Of a DNA stretch of 64,000 nt, positions 28,263 to 38,203 are shown piece by piece. The translations under genes were made by a program, and so were the position numbers. Where the stretch lies: positions 1-64,000 of the forward strand of contig JAJZIR010000007.1 in the NCBI GenBank assembly GCA_021810505.1, written 5' to 3'. Under the pieces are notes generated by a model. The model made no database searches. It was not told where the DNA came from and saw nothing but the letters and a program-made list of their open reading frames with translations. The stretch is from a bacterium (GTDB lineage Bacteria > Deinococcota > Deinococci > Deinococcales > Deinococcaceae). Each line of letters starts with the position of its first letter. Positions within the stretch are counted from its first letter, which is position 1.

Positions 28263-29528
28263 ATGCGCACCAAACTCGCCCTAGGGTCTGTTGCCAGCCT
28301 GCTGCTGGCCTCCGCCGCTCTGGCCGCGCCCACCCAGATCACCATCTGGATGGTCTCCAACGGCCCGATCGACAACATCTGGAAGGCAGCCACCCAGTCC
28401 TTCGACCACAGCCACCCCAACATCGACGCCCAGATCAAGTTCCTGAGCAACGACGCCTACAAGCAGAAGATCCAGATCGCCCTGCTGGCCCACAACCCGC
28501 CCACGGTGTTCTACGGCTGGGGCGGCGGCTTGATGGCCTCCTACGTCAAGGCCGGCGAGGTCCTCAACCTCACACCGATGCTGAAAAACAGCGGCAGCCG
28601 CTATTTCCCGGCAGTCTTCGACCCGATCCGCCTGAACGGCAGCTATTACGGGATCCCCAACCAGGGCAGCCAGCCGGAGGTGGTCTTCTACAACAAGGCC
28701 ATGTTCACCAAGTACCACCTCAGCGTGCCCAAGACCTACCCCCAGTTCCTCGAGGTCGCCAGCACCCTGCGCGAGCACGGCGTAGCGCCCTTTGCGGTCG
28801 GCGGCCGCGACCAGTGGCCGGAGCTGGAGTGGTTCATGTACTTCGTCGACCGTCTGGGCGGTCCCGCGGTACTCCAAGGGATCGTCGACCACAAGGCGGA
28901 GGCCTGGTCCAACCCGGCCGTCCTCAAGGCCGGGCAGATGATCCAGCAGCTGGTCAAGGCCGGCGACTTCATCAAGGGCTACGCCGGGGTCAGCGCCGAC
29001 GAGAACCAAGACGTGGCGCTGGTCTACGCCGGAAAGGCGGCCATGCTGCTGCAGGGCAGCTGGGTCTACCCCACCTTCCTGAGCAGCGACCCCAGCTTCA
29101 CCAAGCAGGACCTGGGCGAGTTCACCTTCCCCAGCATTCCCGGCGGCAAGGGCAACCCCAACGACTTGATGGGTAACCCCAGCACCTACTTCTACATCGC
29201 GGCCAGCGCCAGCAAAGCCCAGCAGCAGGCGGCCAAAACCTACCTGGCCGACGTGCCCTTCACCAAGACCATGAACAAGCAGCTGCTCTCCGAAGGGGTG
29301 GTCCCGCCGGTCAAAGGCATCGACAGCCAGGTGGCCGGAGCTCCCCACGCCGCCTACCTCTCCTTCATCTACCACATCGCCTCTAAGGCACCGGTCTTCC
29401 AGGAGGGCTGGGATCAGGCCCTCTCGCCCAGCGTGGCTCAGTCGCTGCTGAGCAACCTGAGCGAGATGTTCCTGCTCAAGATGACTCCAGCGCAGTTCGC
29501 GGCGGCGATGAACGCCACCCTGAAGTGA
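28263..29528 (+). CDS. ABC transporter sugar-binding protein (family 1)
   Basis: 421 residues. AAGGAG is 5 nt before the ATG; a signal peptide follows (LALGSVASLLLASAALA). The mature protein begins APTQITIWMVSNGPIDNIW. It has family features ALLAHNPPTVFYGWGGGLMA, YGIPNQGSQPEVVFYNKAMF and KAAMLLQGSWVYPTFL. Context (a GH1 beta-glucosidase at the end of the operon, a LacI regulator before it) suggests uptake of a beta-glucoside such as cellobiose. The next gene is separated by a perfect hairpin. A small 6-bp hairpin lies just upstream (28224-28242). Confidence 0.9.
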   Translation: MRTKLALGSVASLLLASAALAAPTQITIWMVSNGPIDNIWKAATQSFDHSHPNIDAQIKFLSNDAYKQKIQIALLAHNPPTVFYGWGGGLMASYVKAGEVLNLTPMLKNSGSRYFPAVFDPIRLNGSYYGIPNQGSQPEVVFYNKAMFTKYHLSVPKTYPQFLEVASTLREHGVAPFAVGGRDQWPELEWFMYFVDRLGGPAVLQGIVDHKAEAWSNPAVLKAGQMIQQLVKAGDFIKGYAGVSADENQDVALVYAGKAAMLLQGSWVYPTFLSSDPSFTKQDLGEFTFPSIPGGKGNPNDLMGNPSTYFYIAASASKAQQQAAKTYLADVPFTKTMNKQLLSEGVVPPVKGIDSQVAGAPHAAYLSFIYHIASKAPVFQEGWDQALSPSVAQSLLSNLSEMFLLKMTPAQFAAAMNATLK

Positions 29529-29539
29529 GCTAGTCGGCT

Positions 29540-29566
29540 GCCGGGACCGGGACCCCCGGTCCCGGC
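29540..29566 (+). promoter_or_regulatory. 27-bp GC hairpin between binding-protein and permease genes
   Basis: GCCGGGACCGGG, loop ACC, CCCGGTCCCGGC: a perfect 12-bp stem with no T-run, 11 nt after the binding-protein stop. It occupies the same position as the stem at 3163-3188 in the first sugar operon. Confidence 0.65.
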
Positions 29567-29581
29567 GCGCAGGAGTCCCCC

Positions 29582-30472
29582 ATGCACACACGCAACCGCT
29601 CAGGCTTCTGGTACCTCCTGCCCGCCGCCGCCCTGTTCGTCCTGTTCGCCATCGGGCCGATGGCCTACGGCATCTACGTCAGCTTTCTCAAGTGGAACGG
29701 CCTGACCGCGCCGCTGTGGGTGGGCCTGGCCAACTGGGCTCGCTTCTTCCGCGACCCGGTGGCGCTGCACTCGCTCACCTTGACCATCTACGTGATGCTG
29801 CTCAGCTGGGTGGTCCAAACGCCGCTCAGCATGGCCTTGGGAATCTACCTGGCCGGCAAGCAGAAGCACCGCCAAGTGATCGCCGTCGGCTACTTCCTGC
29901 CGCTGCTGTTCTCCTCGGTGGCCATCGCCCTGGTGTGGTCCTCGATCCTCAACCCCAACTTCGGCCTGCTGGACAACCTGCTGAATGCGGTCGGCCTGAG
30001 CTCCCTGGCCCTAGACTGGCTGGGCAGCACCAGGCTGGCCCTGCCGGTCCTGATCGCCATCGTCTCCTGGCAGTACATCCCCTTCCACACCCTGCTCTAC
30101 CAGGCCGGGGCGCAGCAGATCCCGGCCTCCCTCTACGAGGCGGCCCATCTGGATGGGGCCAGCCCGGGGCAGCGCTTCCTGCACATCACCTTGCCGCAGC
30201 TGCGCTACACCCTGGTGACCTCCTCGGTGCTGATCCTGTCGGGGTCGCTCACCTTCTTCGACTTGATCTACATCTTGACCGGGGGTGGGCCCGGGCACGC
30301 CACCCAGGTGCTCACCCTGATGATGTATCAGAAAGCTTTCCAGAGCCAGAACCTGGGGTACGGCAGCATGATCGGCGTGCTCCTGGCGCTGATCGGTTTG
30401 GCGCTGACCCTGGTCACCCTGCGCTTCAGCGGCTTCCGGCGGATGGAGAGCCAAGCCGAAGGGGCAGCGTGA
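29582..30472 (+). CDS. Sugar ABC transporter permease (CUT1, MalF type)
   Basis: 296 residues, six membrane helices, first helix YLLPAAALFVLFAIGPMAYG. The EAA loop is EAAHLDGASPGQRFLHITLP near residue 190, and TGGGPGHATQVL is the conserved segment before the last helices. The start has AGGAG 7 nt upstream. The stop overlaps the next gene's GTG start (GTGA). Confidence 0.92.
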   Translation: MHTRNRSGFWYLLPAAALFVLFAIGPMAYGIYVSFLKWNGLTAPLWVGLANWARFFRDPVALHSLTLTIYVMLLSWVVQTPLSMALGIYLAGKQKHRQVIAVGYFLPLLFSSVAIALVWSSILNPNFGLLDNLLNAVGLSSLALDWLGSTRLALPVLIAIVSWQYIPFHTLLYQAGAQQIPASLYEAAHLDGASPGQRFLHITLPQLRYTLVTSSVLILSGSLTFFDLIYILTGGGPGHATQVLTLMMYQKAFQSQNLGYGSMIGVLLALIGLALTLVTLRFSGFRRMESQAEGAA

Positions 30473-31311
30473 CCGCGGCAAACCGCCGCCAGGCCAGAGA
30501 CCCCTGGACCGGGGTCGCGCTGGTCTTGGGCCTCATCTGGCTGGTGCTCTCCTTCTACCCGGTGCTGTACCTGGTCTTCACCAGCTTCCGCACCCAAGCC
30601 ACCTACATCAGCGGCCAGACCTGGTTCCCGCCGCTGCACCCTACCTTGGCCAACTACGCCAGCGCCTGGGAGGCGGGCTTCGCCAGAGCCTTCCTCAACA
30701 GCGCGGTGGTCTCTTTGGGAGCGCTGATCCTGATCCTGCTGACCGGGCTGATGGCCGCCTACGCCATCACCCGGATGCAGAGCAAGTTCAGCAACGCGGT
30801 CTTCACCCTGCTGCTGGCCGGCCTAGCCATCCCGGCCCAGGCCGCCATCATCCCGCTCTACCTCTGGATCAGCCACATCGGGCTGTACAACACCTATCTG
30901 GCCCTGATCCTGCCCTCGGTGGGCTTCGCCATGCCGCTGACCGTCTTGGTCTTCAGCAACTTCCTCAGAGACATCCCCAGCTCGCTGTTCGACGCCATGA
31001 TGATCGACGGGGCCGGCAGCTCGGGGATCTTCTGGCGGCTGGTGGTGCCGCTGTCCCGCCCGGCGCTCACCGCCATGGGCATCTACAACTTCATCCAGGT
31101 CTGGAACAACTTCCTGTTCCCCTTGGTGCTCACCCAAGGCGGGCACCTCACCGTCTTACCCCTAGCCCTGCAGCACTTCGAGGGGGCCTACACCATGAAC
31201 GTGCCGGGTATCCTGGCAGCCGTGACCCTCTCGGCCATCCCGCTGATCGTCGCTTATATCGTAGGCCGCCGCCAGCTGCTCTCCGGCATCACCGCCGGCT
31301 TCGGGCGCTGA
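30469..31311 (+). CDS. Sugar ABC transporter permease (CUT1, MalG type)
   Basis: 280 residues from a GTG that overlaps the preceding stop by 4 nt. First helix VLGLIWLVLSFYPVLYLVFT; EAA-like loop DAMMIDGAGSSGIFWRLVVP near residue 180. It pairs with the upstream permease. As in the first sugar operon, no ATPase gene is present. It is followed 22 bp later by the beta-glucosidase gene. Confidence 0.92.
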   Translation: MTAANRRQARDPWTGVALVLGLIWLVLSFYPVLYLVFTSFRTQATYISGQTWFPPLHPTLANYASAWEAGFARAFLNSAVVSLGALILILLTGLMAAYAITRMQSKFSNAVFTLLLAGLAIPAQAAIIPLYLWISHIGLYNTYLALILPSVGFAMPLTVLVFSNFLRDIPSSLFDAMMIDGAGSSGIFWRLVVPLSRPALTAMGIYNFIQVWNNFLFPLVLTQGGHLTVLPLALQHFEGAYTMNVPGILAAVTLSAIPLIVAYIVGRRQLLSGITAGFGR

Positions 31312-31333
31312 GCGGCAGCTGCAAGGAGCTAGC

Positions 31334-32662
<1,329 letters not shown>

Positions 32663-32698
32663 AGAGGGCCGGGCGACAAAGCTCCCAGGGACCCACTC

Positions 32699-32719
32699 GC
32701 GGGAAGCTCGCGCTCCCGC
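32699..32719. terminator. Possible terminator between convergent genes
   Basis: GCGGGA and TCCCGC form a 6-bp stem with a 9-nt loop between the GH1 stop and the convergent exporter stop. No T-run is present, so the call is weak. Confidence 0.3.
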
Positions 32720-32722
32720 CGC

Positions 32723-33502
32723 CTAGGAGAACTCGCGCTCCTCTTGGCGGCGGTAGGCCCAGACCGCCAGGAGCAGCAGGGCGGCCGAGTAGGCGGTCAG
32801 CACCAGCACCAGCTCCCCTAAGGGCTGGGTTTTCGCCCCCAGGCTCTGCACGATCAGCTGGGCGTACCAGTAGCCCGGCAGGACCTTGGCCACCCCCTGG
32901 ACGAAGTGGGGCAAGGAGGCCAACGGTACCAACAGGCCGGACAGGAAGGAGATGACCAGGTTGACCAGGTTGATCACCGCCTGCCCGGCGTCGGGGTTGG
33001 CCGCCTGGCCCAGGGCGAAGCCTAAGAAGACGAAAGGCAGGGCGCCCAGGAGCAGCCGGACCGCCAAGTCCAGGAGCTGGCCGAGGGGGAGGTTGAGGCC
33101 GGTGGCCGAAGTGCCGTAAATCACCATGACCGCGATCAGGATCAGGGCGTAGAGCAGGGAGCTGGCCAGCTTGGCCAGCAAGTAGGTCAAGGGGGAGATC
33201 GGGCTAGCCTTGAGCAGCACGTTGGCCCTCTGCAGGCGCTCGTTGGCGATGGCGACCCCGAAGTTGGAGAGCATCACCGAGACGCAGCCGTAGCCGGCGT
33301 AGACCGCCATCAGGTACAGGCCGAGGTTGGCCCCGAGCAGGTGACCTTTGAGGTTGGGCAGGGCGAACAGGGTGTAGAAGATCAGCGGCAGCAGCAGGCT
33401 GAACAGGGTGAAGCCGCGGTTCCTGCGCAGCCGGAGCACCTCGGCCCGGAACTGGGCTCGGAACATCCTGCCGAAGGGGGCGAGACTGGGTCGGTCAAGC
33501 AC
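32723..33502 (-). CDS. ABC-2 type exporter permease
   Basis: 259 residues with six predicted helices; RAEVLRLRRNRGFTLFSLLLPLIFYTLF is the first. NPDAGQAVINLVNLVISFLSGLLVPLASLP is the typical ABC-2 segment near residue 165, followed by LPGYWYAQLI. The GTG at 33502 is chosen because AGGAGG lies 6 nt upstream, within the end of the ATPase gene (8-nt overlap). With the ATPase it forms an exporter of unknown drug, lipid or peptide. Confidence 0.88.
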   Translation of the reverse strand: MLDRPSLAPFGRMFRAQFRAEVLRLRRNRGFTLFSLLLPLIFYTLFALPNLKGHLLGANLGLYLMAVYAGYGCVSVMLSNFGVAIANERLQRANVLLKASPISPLTYLLAKLASSLLYALILIAVMVIYGTSATGLNLPLGQLLDLAVRLLLGALPFVFLGFALGQAANPDAGQAVINLVNLVISFLSGLLVPLASLPHFVQGVAKVLPGYWYAQLIVQSLGAKTQPLGELVLVLTAYSAALLLLAVWAYRRQEEREFS

Positions 33503-34400
33503 GGCTTTCCTCCTGGTTCGTCGCATCGGTGAGGTACAAGAAGGCCTCCTCTAAGCTGCCGCCGGCGACTTCCAGCTCGCGCACCCGGATTCCCTTGGAG
33601 AAGAGCGCCCAGAGCACCTCTTCGGGTTCGGTGGAGACCAGGCTGACCCGGTTGCCGGTCAGCTCCAAGCGCTGGACCGGCAGGCCGGCCAGCTGGGCAG
33701 CGTCCAAGGGGGCGTCGGTGCTGAAGCGCACCTGGCGCAGATTCACCTGGCCCTTGATCTGGCTGGGGGTCCCCTCGGCGATCAGCCGGCCGCGGTCGAT
33801 GATCCCGATGCGGTGGCTCAGCGCGTCGGCCTCCTCCAGGTAGTGGGTGGTCAGCAAGATGGTTCGGCCCTGGTCGGCTAGAGACCGGATCTGCTCCCAG
33901 AAGTGCCGCCTGGTCTCGACGTCCATCCCCACGGTGGGTTCGTCCAGGTAGAGCAGCTCGGGGTTCCCTATCACCGCCAGGGCGAAGTAGAGCCGCTGGC
34001 GCTGGCCGCCGGATAGGCCGCCCACCTTGGAGTTGGCCTTGGACTCCAGGCCGGCGCGGGCGATCGCCTCGGAGACCGGTATGGGGTTTGGGTAGTAGCT
34101 AGCGAAGGTCTCCACCACCTCCCGCACGGTCAGGGTCTGCGGGACCCCGGACTCCTGCAGCATCACCCCGCTGCGCGAGCGGACCCGCCGGTCGTCGGGC
34201 GCGCAACCCAGCACCCGCACCGTCCCAGCGGTCGGGCGCCGGAGGCCCAGCATCAGGCTGACCGAGGTGGTCTTCCCGGCGCCGTTAGGACCCAGGAGGG
34301 AGTACACCTCCCCCCTCCGCACCTGGAGGTCAAGACCTCTGAGCGCTTCGACTTTGCCGAAGCTCTTGCACACGTCCGTCAATTCCACAGCGATATCCAC
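33495..34400 (-). CDS. ABC exporter ATP-binding protein
   Basis: 301 residues. Walker A LLGPNGAGKTTSVSLMLGL near residue 40; signature VGGLSGGQRQRLYFAL and Walker B LLYLDEPTVGMD near 130-160; H-loop TILLTTHYLEEADALS. The C-terminal 90 residues form the regulatory extension seen in drug-exporter (DrrA-like) ATPases. AGGAGG is 5 nt before GTG 34400; a GTG at 34406 overlaps the Shine-Dalgarno and is less likely. Confidence 0.92.
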   Translation of the reverse strand: MDIAVELTDVCKSFGKVEALRGLDLQVRRGEVYSLLGPNGAGKTTSVSLMLGLRRPTAGTVRVLGCAPDDRRVRSRSGVMLQESGVPQTLTVREVVETFASYYPNPIPVSEAIARAGLESKANSKVGGLSGGQRQRLYFALAVIGNPELLYLDEPTVGMDVETRRHFWEQIRSLADQGRTILLTTHYLEEADALSHRIGIIDRGRLIAEGTPSQIKGQVNLRQVRFSTDAPLDAAQLAGLPVQRLELTGNRVSLVSTEPEEVLWALFSKGIRVRELEVAGGSLEEAFLYLTDATNQEESRA

Positions 34401-34516
34401 CAGCACCTCCTGAGCAACTCCCCCAGGGTAGCAGCGAGGTCCCCGCCGCTCCTAGGCGCAGCCGCCACCTTCGGGCCATGACAGCTGTCACTGAATCTGG
34501 CGCAACCCCCTGCGCG

Positions 34517-34522
34517 TAGAAT
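34517..34522 (+). promoter_or_regulatory. -10 box TAGAAT, leaderless start for DinB-like gene
   Basis: TAGAAT, 6 nt before the GTG at 34529. Confidence 0.5.
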
Positions 34523-34528
34523 AGCGCT

Positions 34529-35011
34529 GTGGAAAAAGACACCCGGTTCGTGGAGGGGACACTGGCTATCCTGCACGAGATCGCAGAGGGCGGTCAGCCG
34601 GGGGAGCAGACCTTTTTGTTGGATGGTACTGCAGCAGACGGCAGCGGCAATCACGGGCTACTGGCAACCCTATCCGCACTGAACCCCCAGCAGGCATCCA
34701 GCAGAGGCCCGCTGGGCCTGAGCGTCGCCGCGCACGCAGCGCACGTCGCTTTCTCCGTGGAGGTTCTGATCCGCTGGGTGGGAGGTGACAGGGGACCATT
34801 CGACTGGCCGGATAGTTTTCGGCCCGCAGAGGTCGACGCCGCCGGTTGGCTTGCGCTGCAGCAGCGGCTGACCTCGGCGTACCAGGAGCTGGAGCGGCTA
34901 GCCCGCTCTGCGGCCGATTGGGACCAGGACGCGGTGAGCGGTCTGGTCGCTGCCGTGGCGCACGTGGCCTACCACCTGGGGGCTATCCGGCAGGCCATCA
35001 AGCTGGTCTGA
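34529..35011 (+). CDS. DinB-like (DUF664-type) four-helix protein
   Basis: 160 residues. It starts TRFVEGTLAILHEIAEGG and contains GLSVAAHAAHVAFSVEVLIRWVGG and VAAVAHVAYHLGAIRQAIKLV. The spaced His residues (AAHAAHV and AHVAYHLGAIRQ) match the metal-binding pattern of the DinB/YfiT-like four-helix bundle. These proteins are metal-dependent thiol S-transferases or damage-induced proteins, and in bacillithiol users some act as bacillithiol transferases. Which applies here is not visible. Confidence 0.7.
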   Translation: MEKDTRFVEGTLAILHEIAEGGQPGEQTFLLDGTAADGSGNHGLLATLSALNPQQASSRGPLGLSVAAHAAHVAFSVEVLIRWVGGDRGPFDWPDSFRPAEVDAAGWLALQQRLTSAYQELERLARSAADWDQDAVSGLVAAVAHVAYHLGAIRQAIKLV

Positions 35012-35718
35012 GCACGCCCCTAAGGTGTACGTCCGTGCATCTGGATAGGTCCTGCGCCCACTCGAAGTGCCCACGGCCGCAGCGGGTGTCGGTCAAGGGA
35101 GGACCCGCCGCGCATCCTCTGGACGGATTATCGGTGTCTCCTCGGGTGAGCGCGCGGCCTCCAGAAACCCGGACCTATCGGCGTCACAGACGTAGACTTA
35201 CTTCCGATTCCTGCGGCAACATCTTCAGGGCGAAACGAGAATGTTGGTTCCCACCCATCAACAGGAGCCGTCAGGACGCCAAAGCAAGCTGCAGCAGCAG
35301 CTCGGAGCCCTGCACCCAGGTGAGGGGTACCGGATTGATCCGGTAAAGGAGCCCGGCGACCCCTATCCCGAGCCCCAGAGCGTGTTGGTCGATCCGACCG
35401 GAGCAGCTCGGAAGCTTGTTTGGTAGGCGGCAAGGCTTTCTTGCTCCCTCCAGGCTTGCCGCTGGCTAGCCGCGTAGCGGTGTCCCCGCGCGGGGAGCTT
35501 CGGCAGAGCTTGAGCCAGCACCCGCGGACCCGGCTGGTTGGCGGCGATCGCTGCAGGGCACTGAAAGCGCCAGAATGGAATTGGCCGCAGCCAGCCACCG
35601 CCACCTTCTCGGCCGCAGCCGGTGCGGACTCGACCGACAACCCCTCCACCCTGGCAGGCCCTTGTTGTCTGCCCTAGTCCTTTGTTGTATTTTCCCCATC
35701 ATACTATAGAATGTTAGA
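35012..35718. other. Left flank of accessory island, about 700 bp, no confident gene
   Basis: The composition becomes less GC-biased than in the core genes. A 61-codon plus-strand frame at 35241-35426 (ends EPQSVLVDPTGAARKLVW) looks coding in style but matches no family I know; it may be the tail of a decayed gene. The last 60 bp are AT-rich and hold the promoter of the sulfur operon. Confidence 0.4.
35707..35712 (+). promoter_or_regulatory. -10 box TAGAAT, leaderless start of sulfur operon
   Basis: TATAGAAT ends 6 nt before the ATG at 35719. A second TAGAAT overlaps the start codon itself. There is no Shine-Dalgarno. Confidence 0.55.
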
Positions 35719-36399
35719 ATGAATGCAGTGCGGGAGTTCAAAAACAATCTCTACGAATACTTCGCGCAAATCGGGAAGGCGATCAGCAGTCCCCGGCGGC
35801 TCGAGATCCTTGATTTGCTCTGCCAGGGAAAAAAGAGCGTCGAAGACCTCGCAAAACAGGCGCAGCTCAATGTGAAGAGCACGAGTGCACACTTGAAAGT
35901 GCTGCACGCCGCGCGGCTCGTCGTCCCACAGCGCAGCGGTAAGCGGGTCTACTACGCGGTTGCCGATCCCACCGTGGCGGACTACTGGCTGAAGACGCGA
36001 GCAATGGCAGAGCAGCGCTTTGCCGAGATTGAACACGCCGTGCAATATTTCTTCGAAGGCCGCGCAGCGATGGAACCGCCCGACCGCCAAGCTCTCCTGG
36101 ACGGAGTGCAGCGAGGCGAGATCGTCGTCCTCGACGTGCGCCCCGCATCCGAATACGCACAGGGGCATCTCCCGAACGCGCGATCGCTGCCACTTGCGGA
36201 ACTCGAGCAGCGGCTGGCGGAGTTGCCGCGCAATAAACACATCGCGGCCTACTGCCGCGGGCCCTACTGCGTGCTTTCAGCGGAGGCCGTGCGGACCTTG
36301 CAGCGCCACGGGTTCAAGGCCACACGCCTCAGCGACGGCACCTTGGAGTGGCAGGCCGCAGGCCTCCCCATCGTGCGCGAAATGGCGTGGGAGCGTTAA
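35719..36399 (+). CDS. ArsR-type regulator fused to a rhodanese domain
   Basis: 226 residues in two domains. Residues 1-100 are an ArsR winged helix (SSPRRLEILDLLCQGKKSVE, LNVKSTSAHLKVLHAARLVV, SGKRVYYAV). Residues about 120-220 are a rhodanese (IVVLDVRPASEYAQGHLPNA), with the active-site loop YCRGPYCVLSAEAV supplying the catalytic Cys, then LSDGTLEWQAAGLPI. Such fusions probably sense sulfane sulfur or persulfide through the rhodanese Cys and control sulfur-oxidation genes. It heads the operon with the DsrE-like and SQR-like genes. Codon use is looser than in neighbouring core genes, consistent with acquisition. Confidence 0.92.
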   Translation: MNAVREFKNNLYEYFAQIGKAISSPRRLEILDLLCQGKKSVEDLAKQAQLNVKSTSAHLKVLHAARLVVPQRSGKRVYYAVADPTVADYWLKTRAMAEQRFAEIEHAVQYFFEGRAAMEPPDRQALLDGVQRGEIVVLDVRPASEYAQGHLPNARSLPLAELEQRLAELPRNKHIAAYCRGPYCVLSAEAVRTLQRHGFKATRLSDGTLEWQAAGLPIVREMAWER

Positions 36400-36400
36400 T

Positions 36401-36748
36401 ATGGCAACGCTCTTCATCCTCAACGACCCACCGTATGGAACCGAACGGAGCTACAACGGTCTGCGCCTGGCGTCATCCCTTTTGAAGATTGGGGAGGGAG
36501 TTTCGGTATTCCTCATCGGCGATGCAGCCGCTTGCGCGAAGAGCGGGCAACGCGTTCCGCCGGGTTATTACAACATCGAGGTCATGCTCCACGCTGTGCA
36601 CAGGGCTGGTGGGGCCATCGGTGTTTGCGGGAGCTGTATGGACGCGCGTGGCATCAGCGACGAGAACCTCATCTCGGGTGCGCACCGCAGCTCGATGGAG
36701 GAGTTGGCGCAGTGGACCACACAGGCCGAGAAAGCCTTGGTGTTCTGA
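36401..36748 (+). CDS. DsrE/DsrF-like sulfurtransferase-type protein
   Basis: 115 residues. LFILNDPPYGTERSYNGLRLASSLL and VSVFLIGDAAACAKSGQRVP are the first alpha-beta units of the DsrE fold. The conserved Cys lies in VCGSCMDARGI near residue 78. It probably carries persulfide sulfur between the rhodanese and the oxidoreductase. It starts 1 nt after the upstream stop and ends 2 nt before the next ATG, so the three genes are tightly coupled. Confidence 0.9.
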   Translation: MATLFILNDPPYGTERSYNGLRLASSLLKIGEGVSVFLIGDAAACAKSGQRVPPGYYNIEVMLHAVHRAGGAIGVCGSCMDARGISDENLISGAHRSSMEELAQWTTQAEKALVF

Positions 36749-36750
36749 AG

Positions 36751-37902
36751 ATGGGACGCACTGCTCTAGTGCTCGGCGGCGGTATCGGTGGCATAACGGT
36801 CGCCAACGAGCTGCGGAAACGCCTCAGCCCGCAGGACCGGGTGATCGTCATCGAGCGCAATGGGGAGTACGTTTTCCCGCCCTCGCTCCTGTGGCTTTCG
36901 GTTGGATTGCGCAGCCTACAGCAGATTCAACGTCCCCTGCGCCAGCTGCTGCGGACGGACATCGAACTCGTGCAGGGAAATGTAGAGGCGATCGATCCGG
37001 CCAACCGCACCGTGACAGTGGGCACAGAGCTGATGCGGGCCGATGCGATAGTGATCGCACTCGGCGCAGAGCTCTCAGCAGAAAGTATCCCCGGCTTGGC
37101 GCAGGCCGGCTATAACTTCTACTCCCCTCCAGGATCCGAGCGGCTGAGCAAAGCGCTAGGTAGCTTTACCGGCGGCAAAGTTGTCATCCTCACGGCAAGC
37201 CCGTCGTACAAGTGCCCGGCCGCACCCTACGAAGAAGCCATGCTGATCGAGGACGCGCTGCGGAGGCGCGGCCTGCGCGAGTGCTCGACTGTAGAAGTCC
37301 ACGCTGCGGAGGCGGCGCCTATGCTGACTGCTGGGCCTAAGGTGGCCGCGGCGTTGGTCGAGATGCTGCGTACCAAAGGGATCGCCTACTTCCCTAACCA
37401 CCAGGTCACCTCAGCTGACCCAGTTGCACAGTTACTCAGCTTTGCAGATGGGTCCACAGCGCCGTATGACCTCCTAGCTTTCGTCCCAGTTCACTATCCG
37501 CCACCCTTGTTAGCCGACAGCGGCTTGGGCGGCGACGGGGGATGGATCTCGGTCGACCGCTCTCTGTTGCATACGCAGTTCGCTGACATCTACGCCATCG
37601 GGGATGTGACGAGCATCCCCCTCAAGATGGGCAAACCGCTGCCCAAGGCCGGCATCTTCGCTGGAGCACAGGCTAAAATCCTTGCCCGCAACATTGCAAA
37701 TGCCTGGGCCGGGAGGGCGGCATCCGAGCATTTCGACGGCCGCGGCGCCTGCTTCGTCGAGACCGGAGGCTCCCGTGCCGCTCTCGGCGCAGGGAACTTC
37801 TTCGCGGAACCTACACCTGCAGTTGCGCTGCGCCCACCATCCCAGCTCTGGCACATCGAGAAGGTCCTCCTCGAGAAGAAGTGGTTGCGGCGGTGGCTGT
37901 GA
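36751..37902 (+). CDS. Sulfide:quinone oxidoreductase-like flavoprotein
   Basis: 383 residues. FAD-binding [20 protein letters not shown] at the N-terminus, [18 protein letters not shown], a Cys in [20 protein letters not shown] (about residue 155), and the C-terminal FAD contact [25 protein letters not shown]. This is the SQR/flavocytochrome-c sulfide dehydrogenase fold. Classical SQR uses Cys near residues 160 and 350; the second is plausibly in [11 protein letters not shown]. It would oxidise sulfide to sulfane sulfur at the membrane, with electrons to quinone. The N-terminus overlaps nothing; the start is the ATG 2 nt after the DsrE stop. Confidence 0.88.
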   Translation: MGRTALVLGGGIGGITVANELRKRLSPQDRVIVIERNGEYVFPPSLLWLSVGLRSLQQIQRPLRQLLRTDIELVQGNVEAIDPANRTVTVGTELMRADAIVIALGAELSAESIPGLAQAGYNFYSPPGSERLSKALGSFTGGKVVILTASPSYKCPAAPYEEAMLIEDALRRRGLRECSTVEVHAAEAAPMLTAGPKVAAALVEMLRTKGIAYFPNHQVTSADPVAQLLSFADGSTAPYDLLAFVPVHYPPPLLADSGLGGDGGWISVDRSLLHTQFADIYAIGDVTSIPLKMGKPLPKAGIFAGAQAKILARNIANAWAGRAASEHFDGRGACFVETGGSRAALGAGNFFAEPTPAVALRPPSQLWHIEKVLLEKKWLRRWL

Positions 37903-37923
37903 CCACAGGCTAGCCCGGCCTCT

Positions 37924-38203
37924 TTGGCGCCGTGATCGCCGAAGATGCGCGCGGCGGTACTGCCGGCGTTGCCGAAGCCCTGCACCGCCACCCTAGCGCC
38001 TTCCAAGCGCAGCCCTCTGCGCTGCATCGCCTCGCTGGCGGTGACGAAAACCCCCCGGCCGGTGGCGTCGCTGCGGCCCATGTTCATGGAGTAGGTGTCC
38101 ATCATCCAGGCCATCACCTGGGGGTTGGTGTTGGCGTCCGGAGCGGGGATATCCTTATCCGGACCGATGAGCAAGCCGATCTCGGTGGTGTAGCGGCGGG
38201 TCA
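37924..38203 (-). pseudogene. Internal fragment of glutamate dehydrogenase (duplicate)
   Basis: 280 bp on the minus strand corresponding to 40692-41028 of the intact gene. There are only about eight substitutions and one 57-bp in-frame deletion. The deletion runs between two GCGGCCCA copies (40841 and 40898) and removes 19 codons ([19 protein letters not shown]). Both ends are abrupt: the left is next to the sulfur operon and the right joins directly to the recombinase remnant at 38203/38204. It lacks start, substrate-domain N-terminus and C-terminus, so it is non-functional. Confidence 0.93.

Noticed and set aside
28281-29591. Long minus-strand frame opposite the sugar-binding protein gene (436 codons)
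   Set aside because: It is the mirror of a high-GC coding frame, with His/Gly/Asp/Val-rich composition and no family motif.
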